From an uncultured Candidatus Competibacteraceae bacterium (GTDB lineage: Bacteria; Pseudomonadota; Gammaproteobacteria; Competibacterales; Competibacteraceae), in NCBI GenBank assembly GCA_903879705.1, contig CAIRMO010000061.1:1-64000 (forward strand): 64,000 nucleotides of DNA, given 5' to 3'. Below are positions 41,301 through 48,085 of this stretch, piece by piece; position 1 is the first letter of the stretch; each line of letters starts with the position of its first letter. The notes under the pieces are model-generated. The model searched no databases. It saw only the letters and a list, made by a program, of their open reading frames with translations, and was not told the origin of the DNA. A program made the translations under genes and the position numbers.

Positions 41301-41763
41301 TAAAGGTCCCGACCACGCTGACCCGGCTGGCATTTGGCGCCCACAGGGTGAAATTGATCCCCGGCTGGCCGTGCTTGATTTGCGCCTGCGCTCCGATTTG
41401 GCTGCACAGGTTCGCCAGCGTTCCCTGTTGCAGCGCCTGACCGTTAGCGTCGCTGAAGATCGGTTCGTGAATGGCGTAAGGATCGGGGCCAGTTATAGTC
41501 TGGCCGGCGGGGTTGGCGATTCGCAATTGATAGTCCAGTTGCTTGATCCCCGGTAGCTGCAACGCGAACAGTCCATCAGGATGCAGCCGCTGCATCTCGC
41601 GCGGGCCGGTTCCGTCGGCGGGTACGATCCAGGCGCGGGCAATGCCGGGCAGAAAGGCCCGAATCGTCAACGCCCGATCGCGTTCGGAATAATGAGGCCC
41701 CAGAACCGCATAAGGGGCGCTATGACGCAATTCGATGATTTTTTGAAGATTTTCTTCCAGCAT
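38323..41763 (-). CDS. glgB: Double-length glycogen branching enzyme
   Basis: 1146 residues, versus about 730 for E. coli GlgB. The C-terminal part (about 416-1146) is a complete enzyme: N1 domain, CBM48 (NFAVWAPNAQRVSVVGTFN), then the GH13 barrel with DWVPAHFP, LRVDAVAS (nucleophile Asp822), IAEEST (acid Glu873/874) and LSHDEVVH (His940, Asp941). The N-terminal part (1-415) repeats the same order: N1 (SAPYAVLGPH), CBM48 (NFTLWAPNASRVSVVGTFN) and a barrel that stops after LRTDVRTY, with FAWIPPLIP replacing DWVPAHFP and no acid or HD motif. So a catalytically dead truncated copy is fused in front of an intact enzyme. It makes alpha-1,6 branches in glycogen. No other glg gene is adjacent. Confidence 0.92.
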   Translation of the reverse strand: MLEENLQKIIELRHSAPYAVLGPHYSERDRALTIRAFLPGIARAWIVPADGTGPREMQRLHPDGLFALQLPGIKQLDYQLRIANPAGQTITGPDPYAIHEPIFSDANGQALQQGTLANLCSQIGAQAQIKHGQPGINFTLWAPNASRVSVVGTFNQWDGRRHPLERHESGVWEIFIPGLGLGELYKYEIRNGEGAVFLKTDPLALQTEVYPKTAAFTCDLVHSHAWGDAAWQARALEQPGWDLPVAIHQVTLNATCGYGQWQERVLPTLLEQKSTHVEVSFWAPDETVASYFAPNPRYGQPQELMAFIDACHQHHIGVIFAWIPPLIPREGQELSWFDGTRIYDADVPEQPGLLAFDLNRPEVRNFLTANARFWQQIYHVDALRTDVRTYAARLEREPLAAGLRFLLRDEATTPLLSPTDSMALIEGRHVHPHTLLGPHPLTEPGLSVVRALLPGAENPVLVRDDRPYLLYPLQPTHAGLFEAIVAADPNTLRYRINATEHGHNHTFVDPYALRFSILSDQDCHLFAEGNHYQIYENLGAHPCQTDGLHGINFAVWAPNAQRVSVVGTFNHWDGRRHPMRLRPGSGIWELFLPDLNEGELYKFEILARNGNIFLKIDPVAFYTEVPPGTASVVYDRAGKHVWHDGDWMQQRARTNAWGRAVSIYEVHAGSWRRRPDGEFLSYRELADQLIPYVREMGFTHIEFLPLAEHPYGPSWGYQISNFYAPTARYGRPEDLMELIDRCHQNGIGVILDWVPAHFPKDAHAMAWFDGTCVYEHADPRQGEHPDWGTLIFNYGRHEVENFLIANALYWLDTFHFDGLRVDAVASMLYLDYSKKDWIPNQYGGNENLEAIEFIKHTNAVVHARFPGVLMIAEESTAWPNVSRPTDAGGLGFGFKWNMGWMHDVLFYMEKPPVHRRYHHDKLIFSVSYAFGENFILSLSHDEVVHLKKSLLGKMPGTEKEQLANLRVLYAYMYAHPGKKLLFMGCEFGQAGEWNHDTGLEWALARQPGHQGLQRFLAALNRLYAREPALHQMDFHGAGFDWVDPNGAETNVLAFQRKARDPRDAILWVLNFSDQPHLNYRIGVPYPVAYRELLNSDARDYGGSGMTLPGGTIRAEEFSSHGFAFSIVLDLPPFGAVALKPAPLQPG

Positions 41764-41821
41764 TGCCCTTGCCTTTTGAGAGTGCGCCGCTTGTGCCGCA
41801 AGCTGATTAACATAACAAATT

Positions 41822-41932
41822 TACCGGTTTATGTAGACAGCGGAATGCCGGTCGAGCGGGTGAATCGGGAGCGCTGAAACGATCAAGGGCGGCGTTCCAA
41901 TGAACGCCGCCCCTGCTTAAGCGGATGATTTC
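41822..41932 (+). repeat. Left copy of island-flanking direct repeat
   Basis: A roughly 111-bp sequence: a first identical block of 32 bp starting TACCGGTTTATGTAGACAGC, then a diverged middle, then the hairpin GGGCGGCGTTC (41887-41897), CAAT, GAACGCCGCCC (41902-41912). A second copy in the same orientation lies at 59460-59570. The rest of the 41764-42004 gap shows no gene. No T-run follows the hairpin, so a terminator role is doubtful. Confidence 0.85.
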
Positions 41933-42004
41933 AACTCCGGCGCAATTATTTGGTTCGTAAATTTTTCTGTAACCGAAACCGGGGCAAAAACTGGCTGAGC
42001 GTTA

Positions 42005-43306
42005 TCAACCCGACGGGTAGCCCAGCCGCCGCTGGGCGTCACGCCGGGCTTCATGCTCAAATGCCGATGCGAAGTCATCGAGTTCGTTGGTGGGCAGACC
42101 GACCGCCGCGCTGCGCGCTTCAGTACGCCAATCGGTGACGGCGACGTACACCTCCGCCAGCACCTGGAGTGCGGCGTCTGGGGTCAAGCTGAAATAGGCC
42201 GCGGCCTCCATCAGCATCGCCAGTGAATCAATAGGTCCAGTATCGGGAGACAGCCAGGTCTTGGATTCGCGGTCCTTGTCCGGGAACGGATTCAGATCGA
42301 AAGCCGGGGCCAGCCGCCACTGCCCGTAACCGACCGACAGAAATCCGTGGTTTTGCAGGTGGTCGTCGACATTGGTGATGAGCAGATTGAACACCAGTCG
42401 CCGCCACAGTTGCTGAACATCTGGCGTGGGCGATGCGCAGTAGGTGCGGATGGCGTCGGCGATCTCGAAGTAGGAATGGTCATGCTCCCGGGACGCCTGT
42501 AGCAGCGAAGCCGCCGACCAGTAATGAATCCGGCCCTGATCCGGCGTGCGGTCGAACCGTGTAATGACGGCGACCGGAGTAGGGTCCAGTTCAACGATCC
42601 GTGCCGTGGCGGCCTCGATGCCGGCCCGGGTGGCAAGACGCAGGGCCAGGACTTCACCCCGGGTGACGCTGCGGGAATCGTTGACGCTCGGAAACTTCCC
42701 AATAGCCAATGTCCCGTTCTCATCGAGAACCGTACATTTCGGGCGCATTCCGCCCAAGGAGGTCCCTTTACCTTGCAGGTATTGGAGATCTTCTTCGGTG
42801 TCCTGACCGGTTTCCACCGCCCGGCTGGCATCACAGAGACGCCGTAATTCGATGAGCGGCGGCGCAGCCCGTTCGCCTTTCGCCACCGAGCGCAGATACT
42901 GACCATCGGCATCGCGCAACCGCAGTGCGCCAATCCGGCTGAAGTCATCGACGGCCGTCAGGTAGTCCAGTTCAGTCAAGGCAGCCAGCCTGGGATTATT
43001 CCGGCGCAACTTGGCGTGCGCTCGGGCAATGACGCGCCGCCCCCAGGCATCCGGCTCGGTATCGGCCAGGGCCAGGTGGAACACCGAATCAACCCTGGAT
43101 GGCGCCCGGCGTGGTTGGTGGCCAGCGATCAGGGGCAGGTCCGGCGACACGGCAAAGTGGGCAGGGTCGTCCAGCCAATCGGCGTTGTAGGCGAAAACCG
43201 TGTACTCGCGAGGCCCTTGCTTCACGTAGGTGAGGCGGCCAACTGAAAGGCCCACCTTCCCAATAGCGACCTCGACCTGTTCCTTGATGTGATGTACGGG
43301 CTTCAC
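42005..43306 (-). CDS. hipA: HipA-type serine/threonine kinase toxin
   Basis: 433 residues, normal for HipA. The N-terminal couple-hipA subdomain is followed by the kinase core: GTSLGGMRPKCTV (P-loop-like), the IGKF lysine region, NVDDHLQNHGF (catalytic, about residue 310) and FDLNPFPD (metal-binding Asp). HipA kinases phosphorylate glutamyl-tRNA synthetase or other targets to induce dormancy, neutralised by the HipB partner. It overlaps hipB by 4 nt (ATGA). The GC-rich composition matches the host backbone. Confidence 0.9.
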   Translation of the reverse strand: MKPVHHIKEQVEVAIGKVGLSVGRLTYVKQGPREYTVFAYNADWLDDPAHFAVSPDLPLIAGHQPRRAPSRVDSVFHLALADTEPDAWGRRVIARAHAKLRRNNPRLAALTELDYLTAVDDFSRIGALRLRDADGQYLRSVAKGERAAPPLIELRRLCDASRAVETGQDTEEDLQYLQGKGTSLGGMRPKCTVLDENGTLAIGKFPSVNDSRSVTRGEVLALRLATRAGIEAATARIVELDPTPVAVITRFDRTPDQGRIHYWSAASLLQASREHDHSYFEIADAIRTYCASPTPDVQQLWRRLVFNLLITNVDDHLQNHGFLSVGYGQWRLAPAFDLNPFPDKDRESKTWLSPDTGPIDSLAMLMEAAAYFSLTPDAALQVLAEVYVAVTDWRTEARSAAVGLPTNELDDFASAFEHEARRDAQRRLGYPSG

Positions 43307-43680
43307 AGCGCCCCCGCGTCAGGCGTTGGCTTGCGGGTGCGGATACGTTGCGGGAGTTGGTCATCCATCAGCGCGAGGCCAATGGCATCCTCCGCGGTAT
43401 CCAGAAGGTTCGCGAGTCGTTCAATTTCGCCGAAGACGTGGAGCGCCCGGGCAATGAAGTGAATGGGCACTCGTAGATCGCCGTTCTCCAACCGCTTCAC
43501 GGTTGATACCGACGCGCCAATGCGCTCGGCCAGCGACGCTTGGGAAATGCGTCGGCGCCGTCGGGCCAGGGCTACGTCAGCGCCCAGTTTCTCGATGGCG
43601 CGTCGAACCGGCGGCGGGACAGGCAGCGGGTTTATTCTAAGGTTCTCTTGAGAACTCTTATCAACTTTATTAGCTTCCAT
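43303..43680 (-). CDS. hipB: HipB-type antitoxin repressor
   Basis: 125 residues with a Xre-type helix-turn-helix (about 36-85: ALARRRRRISQASLAERIG, VSTVKRLENGD). It binds HipA and its own promoter. The start ATG 43680 lies inside an 18-bp perfect palindrome, and the only good -10 box (TATTAT) ends 7 nt before it, so the transcript could be leaderless. A later start is not offered by the frame. Confidence 0.88.
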   Translation of the reverse strand: MEANKVDKSSQENLRINPLPVPPPVRRAIEKLGADVALARRRRRISQASLAERIGASVSTVKRLENGDLRVPIHFIARALHVFGEIERLANLLDTAEDAIGLALMDDQLPQRIRTRKPTPDAGAL

Positions 43681-43693
43681 GGAAGCTATAATA
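43642..43693 (-). promoter_or_regulatory. hipB autoregulatory region
   Basis: TAGCTTCCATGGAAGCTA (43671-43688) is a perfect 18-bp palindrome containing the hipB ATG. GTTCTC-TT-GAGAAC (43642-43655) is a second one inside the first codons. The -10 box TATTAT is the complement of 43688-43693, with a weak -35 TGAACA 17 bp further out. HipB-type repressors bind such palindromes. Confidence 0.65.
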
Positions 43694-43822
43694 CTATCAC
43701 TACTGCGTGATGTTCACTACAAATCTGCAGGATTACCAAAAATTGAGGAAAGTCGACGGTTGACCAGTTAGGGCAGCCAGACAGTTACGGTTGCAGTGGA
43801 AAAAATTTTTTCGAGGGTAATC

Positions 43823-43851
43823 TTGTTTTCGATCTGAACCAAGGCTACACT
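43823..43851 (+). promoter_or_regulatory. Promoter of the P-loop/nuclease unit
   Basis: -35 TTGTTT (43823-43828), 17-bp spacer, -10 TACACT (43846-43851). Start expected near 43858, with AAGGGGA just before ATG 43912. Together they support 43912 as the real gene start. Confidence 0.55.
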
Positions 43852-43911
43852 TTTTCAAGACTCGCAAACTTCGTTTTTTGAGACAACCACTGATTAACTT
43901 AAGGGGAATTT

Positions 43912-44064
43912 ATGTACGTTCAGTTGTGCGATGAAACCAAGAATCTGATAGGTGAAACCTTGGGAAAGATCGAAAACCAAAGTTTCTCTGATAAGCTCAA
44001 GAGACGGATGCTGAAGAGCATGGGAGAGTCGAGTTATAAGATTCCAGGAATTGCTCGCTCCTGA
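43912..44064 (+). CDS. 5' part of the P-loop gene, before a frameshift
   Basis: 50 residues (MYVQLCDETKNLIGETLGK...) ending at TGA 44062-44064. It has a promoter and ribosome-binding site, yet stops just where the next frame (from about 44015) becomes a large P-loop protein without a good start codon of its own. The simplest reading is one gene split by a single extra base. The stop context is TCC-TGA, so programmed +1 slippage is also conceivable. AT-rich, unlike hipBA next to it. Confidence 0.6.
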   Translation: MYVQLCDETKNLIGETLGKIENQSFSDKLKRRMLKSMGESSYKIPGIARS

Positions 44065-46009
44065 GAAGCGTAAGCTGGTGTTTATAGGCCAAGTGGGTTC
44101 TGGAAAAACCACGGCGCTTTGTCATTTGTTAGGGCTTAATTACTGGAAAAAAGAAGGTCAAAAAGAGGGGTATAGAGAATTACTAACGACCGGAGCGGGA
44201 GGAGTAACACTTTGTCGAGTTATTATTAAATTTTCCAAGCACCCCTACATCAAGATAACGCCTGAGGAAGAATCGGTGGTGGAAGGTTGGTTAGAAGAAC
44301 TTGCTGAATATGCAGTAGGACAGGCGAGGAATATTAAAGACAATCCTCCGCCAAATTTACCGGCTGAAATGCGTCGTGCCTTATCCAATATGACGGGATA
44401 TTATCTTCCAGAATATGACAAGAAACCAGCGCTTATGGATAAAGCGGCTGAGATTGTTCAACGTGTTGGTAAAGTTAGCGATGACTTCGAAGAATCCGAT
44501 TCGGCGATAGAAGAACTTTTTCAGTTTATTTTAGGAGCTGCTAATCTATCTGGGCGTAAAACCCATATTTTTAGCTATGAAGGAACAGAGGATTGGGATG
44601 AGCAAGCGGAATGGCTTAATGGCCTTTTCGAGGACATTAATTTAATGTCGCGAAAAGAAATACCGTTTCCAAAGTTGATCGAGGTTGGTGTCCCGAAAAT
44701 TCGTCCAGAGATTTTAGATCATTTTGATGAATTCATTGATACCAAAGGGTTACTCACGCAGGACGGTCAGATTAAAGAGGCAGAAGATTTGCTGGTTCGG
44801 CCTGATACAGTAGCGGCGTTTTGTTCGCCATTTGTTAATGCCCCTGAATCGAGTGTTCGCAAGGCACTGGAGTACTATATTGGTCAAGATCCAGAGCATC
44901 GCAAAGATCAATACCTCTTGATGGTCCTGCCACGTAATGGCGTACCAGAAGAAGTAATCGGTGTGAAGGGTCCGGTTGGAGATTTTGCTGAAGGATGCAA
45001 GATCAAGATCGGTGGACAAATTCAGCCTACTCTTGGAGAGGTTCTTCATATCGCACCTGATGACACTTATGAAAATGGAATTCAGCCAAACGTATTTATG
45101 TACAGTGCCAAAAAGTACTTGAATAATAAGGTTCCAATTCGCAATAGACAACCTTTGTGGAAAGATAATGGTGATAGGGAGGAAGGAGAGGAAAAAGAGA
45201 CTAATGATTCTTACTCCAATTTTGTGTTTGATAAGATCATTGCCAGCATTGAAACCCGGAAAAAACGACTAGGAACTGAAGTAGAGAAAATCAAAGAAAA
45301 ACTAAAAGACATTCGTGGATTGCTTTTGCTAAGCGCCGAAGAAGAAAGGGCTATTGAGCGGCTGGAGGATGATATTCAAGAAATACCCTCCTTGAAACCG
45401 GCATATGATCTCTGGTTTGAAAATAATGAAATATTAACGCCCCCTTACCTTACGTTGGATCGACAGGGCGGTTTTTCGGAAATCTTGGGTAACATCGGTC
45501 TGAGTTTGATCTATGAAGATGATGCTCACAAATCGCGGTTCCATGCTTTAACTGTACGGGCGTTTTGTAAGCATCAGGGAGTTCATAGTGGCGTTGCGGG
45601 TCCTTATGATTTTTATGCTCGGTCGGAGAAATTTACCCAAGAACTGGTTGATGAACCATTCAAAAAGCGAGTAGGTGAATTGAAGAATTGCTTAGTTAGG
45701 GTTTGCGAGGATTTTAAGACTCCATTGTTGAAAGAAATTCTTAGCGAGCAATTCCAAGTATTAGACGATGCTAAAAAGCTGTACTTAGAGGTATTGAAAG
45801 CTAGGGTCCGCGAAGAAGTTGAAAACCGGGTCGGGGAAGATGAGTGGAATGAAGCCTTCGATTTCCGAGGCACTGCTCTAACTGTGAAACGTATAGATTT
45901 TATTATGAGGCAGTTGGCTAATAATTTCTTCGAGAGGCAAGTAGCTACTGTTTTCCAAGAAAAAATTACCCAACCACTAATTGAGTTTTTTAGCCGAAAT
46001 GGGAATTAA
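44051..46009 (+). CDS. Dynamin-like or GTPase-like P-loop protein, frameshifted start
   Basis: 652 residues after the shift; with the upstream 43-46 residues the intended product is about 700. Walker A/G1 is GQVGSGKTT, a few residues from the join. A TTGAGGVTLC loop follows, and EFIDTKGLL resembles a G3 DxxG motif with APESSVRKAL downstream, as in dynamin-like GTPases. The middle part around ETRKKRLGTEVEKIKEK predicts a coiled coil. The C-terminal quarter is helical. I do not recognise a named family. A small nuclease gene follows at 76 nt, suggesting a two-gene conflict/defence unit. Marked AT-rich composition points to horizontal transfer. Start TTG 44051 is only formal. Confidence 0.6.
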   Translation: MLAPEKRKLVFIGQVGSGKTTALCHLLGLNYWKKEGQKEGYRELLTTGAGGVTLCRVIIKFSKHPYIKITPEEESVVEGWLEELAEYAVGQARNIKDNPPPNLPAEMRRALSNMTGYYLPEYDKKPALMDKAAEIVQRVGKVSDDFEESDSAIEELFQFILGAANLSGRKTHIFSYEGTEDWDEQAEWLNGLFEDINLMSRKEIPFPKLIEVGVPKIRPEILDHFDEFIDTKGLLTQDGQIKEAEDLLVRPDTVAAFCSPFVNAPESSVRKALEYYIGQDPEHRKDQYLLMVLPRNGVPEEVIGVKGPVGDFAEGCKIKIGGQIQPTLGEVLHIAPDDTYENGIQPNVFMYSAKKYLNNKVPIRNRQPLWKDNGDREEGEEKETNDSYSNFVFDKIIASIETRKKRLGTEVEKIKEKLKDIRGLLLLSAEEERAIERLEDDIQEIPSLKPAYDLWFENNEILTPPYLTLDRQGGFSEILGNIGLSLIYEDDAHKSRFHALTVRAFCKHQGVHSGVAGPYDFYARSEKFTQELVDEPFKKRVGELKNCLVRVCEDFKTPLLKEILSEQFQVLDDAKKLYLEVLKARVREEVENRVGEDEWNEAFDFRGTALTVKRIDFIMRQLANNFFERQVATVFQEKITQPLIEFFSRNGN

Positions 46010-46085
46010 TTAATGAAAGCCTACCTACTAACATTAGCTAAGCTATTTGGTGGGTAGGTTACATGATTTATGCAGGAGAGCAGTT

Positions 46086-46532
46086 ATGCGTTTTTTGGAA
46101 GAAATCTATCAACGATTTTCGACATCGCCTATTGGACCAGAGGAGAAAGTACGTCAGACTTTGTTTGAATTCTTAAAAGCTCATCTTAACCCTCGATTTC
46201 TAGAGATACTTCTCGAAAATAGACATCGGGATATAGTTATTAGAAGGCGACAAGATAATACAGATATTTTCATTATAGAACTTAAAAGAGAAGGATTTTT
46301 CATTTATAGAAATGCTGACGTATACAATCAGTTAAGATGTTATCTCAGGAGAAAATATCCACCTTACCATGGCGCATTGTTTAATTTAGATGATTTAATT
46401 TTGTTATCTCATCCTAGTAGAGAGCAGTATCCTTTGGGAAGGAGATTAGACAATATAGAGAAATTGATTGTAGCGATTCATGACGCAGCCAATGAAGAAA
46501 CCGTACCGATTAACAATGCTCGACGCAGATAA
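46086..46532 (+). CDS. Small PD-(D/E)XK-type putative nuclease
   Basis: 148 residues from ATG 46086, AGGAG 7 nt upstream. EEKVRQ (helix Glu19/Glu20), RDIVI (Asp) and DIFIIELKREG (Glu-x-Lys) are in the order and spacing of the PD-(D/E)XK nuclease core, and a following NQLRCYLRRKYPPYHG helix fits. It is probably a DNase acting with the P-loop protein. Family membership is by motif only. It ends overlapping, tail to tail, the methyltransferase on the other strand (23 nt). Confidence 0.55.
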   Translation: MRFLEEIYQRFSTSPIGPEEKVRQTLFEFLKAHLNPRFLEILLENRHRDIVIRRRQDNTDIFIIELKREGFFIYRNADVYNQLRCYLRRKYPPYHGALFNLDDLILLSHPSREQYPLGRRLDNIEKLIVAIHDAANEETVPINNARRR

Positions 46533-47181
46533 AAAATTTCTGCATTGACGACCGAACTACCTGACCTAACTGATAACCACTTGCAGCTAAATTTTGCTCC
46601 AACCACGAACGCGAAGCGTATCTCCACGGGAATGGTCCATCGCTCAGATTACGGTAGCGAATCGTGAAGTGAGAAACAAAAAAGTTGTTGCCAAACGGAT
46701 TGCCAGACTCCACTACCAACACCCCGCCTGGATTCAGTAACTGGTGAATCCGGCGCAACCCGGTCAGCGTCGACTGCTCATCGCCGAAGATCCCCAAACC
46801 ATTCCCCATCAGCAATACCAGATCAAAGCGTAAATCGTCGGGGACATCGGCAAAGGACTCCCGGAACATCGCCGACGGAAATCGCGCTGCGCAGTACTGG
46901 CGCAAATCGTTCGCTTTTTCAACGCCTACCAGTTGCGCCGCTGGCTGTTGCCGCCGAACAAAATCCAGATGTCGTCCCACGCCGCAGCCCACATCCAGCA
47001 CCGTTGGTGCAGGCCGATCCCGCAACAACCCAGTCAGTAGCGTTTCCTCCTCCGGGCGAAGTTGCAGGAAATCCTGGCATGAACAATCCAGTCCTGGCCC
47101 ATTCATCATCTCCAACCGAAACTGAATATCTCGGGTTGGGTGTTGCAACTGTCCCAGCATCGCCGTGGCAAAAGCATCCAT
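46510..47181 (-). CDS. SAM-dependent methyltransferase, intact copy
   Basis: 223 residues. A class I Rossmann methyltransferase: motif I VLDVGCGVGRHLDFV, acidic motif VGVEKAND, motif IV FDLVLLMGNGLGIFGDE. LNPGGVLVVESGNPFG is the motif V region. The substrate is unknown; the CDFLQL...SCQDF start suggests a small-molecule or protein target. A second, frameshifted copy lies at 58800-59460 in the same orientation. Ends overlapping the nuclease gene. Confidence 0.8.
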   Translation of the reverse strand: MDAFATAMLGQLQHPTRDIQFRLEMMNGPGLDCSCQDFLQLRPEEETLLTGLLRDRPAPTVLDVGCGVGRHLDFVRRQQPAAQLVGVEKANDLRQYCAARFPSAMFRESFADVPDDLRFDLVLLMGNGLGIFGDEQSTLTGLRRIHQLLNPGGVLVVESGNPFGNNFFVSHFTIRYRNLSDGPFPWRYASRSWLEQNLAASGYQLGQVVRSSMQKFFICVEHC

Positions 47182-47233
47182 CGAAATTCTCCAGACATTG
47201 GCAGCAAGCCTTTTATGTGGTCATATCAGGATT

Positions 47234-47731
47234 TTACATACCGGTACATGGCGCAATGGATTCCCCTATCGTTGCCGCCAATTTTTTGATCAAGCCAGGA
47301 TGATAAAAAATACCTTGTGATTGCATAGCCAGTACATTTTCAGTAAAGGAATCAATCCAGCCCGCCTGTTTGGCCTTGAGTAATACTCCTAAAGTGCCAA
47401 CCACTTTTAGACCAAGATATTCAGCGACATTCCTGCCGATTTTTTCGTCAATAACCACCCAGTCAGCTTGATATTTAATGGCCATATCCAAAGTGTGTTT
47501 TTCACCTTTATCCAGCGCCAGTAATAGCGTCGGATGAATTAACGATGAAGCATCGACAGTTTCTATCCAAGGTAGCTTGGCCAAGTCTGGAACACGAATA
47601 CGATGACCTGCGCGACATTCATCGACGACTTGTTGAACAACATGAATTCTCTCAAAAAGACGAGGCAACAAGCTCAGTTGGTCGATGCTGGCCAATGCAA
47701 TAAACGGCGTAGTATTTGAAAAAATGATCAT
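47234..47731 (-). CDS. DUF3368/PIN-like toxin
   Basis: 165 residues. Starts MIIFSNTTPFIAL, the conserved N-terminus of DUF3368 PIN-like RNases (Asn replaces the first Asp of the usual D-TP; acidic residues VVDECR and DWVVIDEK follow). Overlaps the UPF0175 gene by 4 nt, the standard antitoxin-toxin order. The first active-site Asp is thus Asn, a common family variation, so activity is not certain. Confidence 0.8.
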   Translation of the reverse strand: MIIFSNTTPFIALASIDQLSLLPRLFERIHVVQQVVDECRAGHRIRVPDLAKLPWIETVDASSLIHPTLLLALDKGEKHTLDMAIKYQADWVVIDEKIGRNVAEYLGLKVVGTLGVLLKAKQAGWIDSFTENVLAMQSQGIFYHPGLIKKLAATIGESIAPCTGM

Positions 47732-47982
47732 AATAACGCAGTTTCACGGTTGTAATCATCAGTGGAATCTTCCAGAAGCTTTGCACCAGCCCGCATAGCG
47801 AGAAAGAGAAATTCGGCGCGTGATATTTCCAGCCAAGAAGCAGCGGTTCCTGAAGATAATTTACCTTCCTTGAACAGACTAATAGCCGCTTGGTATTTGA
47901 GGTATTCCGCAAAATTCTCGGCATTAAGATGAAGGTTCAGTAGAATTTCCGCGGGACAATGAATTTGTAGGGTCTGCTGCAT
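47728..47982 (-). CDS. UPF0175-type antitoxin
   Basis: 84 residues. YLKYQAAISLFKEGKLSSGTAASWLEISRAEFLFLA carries the AHH-like DNA-binding motif of UPF0175 antitoxins. ATGA overlap with the following DUF3368 toxin gene. It is expected to repress its promoter and inhibit the toxin. Confidence 0.85.
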   Translation of the reverse strand: MQQTLQIHCPAEILLNLHLNAENFAEYLKYQAAISLFKEGKLSSGTAASWLEISRAEFLFLAMRAGAKLLEDSTDDYNRETALL

Positions 47983-48085
47983 CAGAATTTACCTCAAATA
48001 GAGTGTTTACTTACATCATGAACCATAGCCCTCACAACCTGAAATAGCGCTGCGAGAAAATAATAACACTTCACGGTTCTCTCAT

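Noticed and set aside
38323-41763. glgB N-terminal half as a second active enzyme
   Set aside because: It lacks DWVPAHFP-, AEEST- and HDEVVH-type catalytic motifs and the barrel is incomplete.
41887-41912. Hairpin in the island repeat as a terminator
   Set aside because: No T-run follows on either strand, and both copies conserve sequence well beyond the stem.
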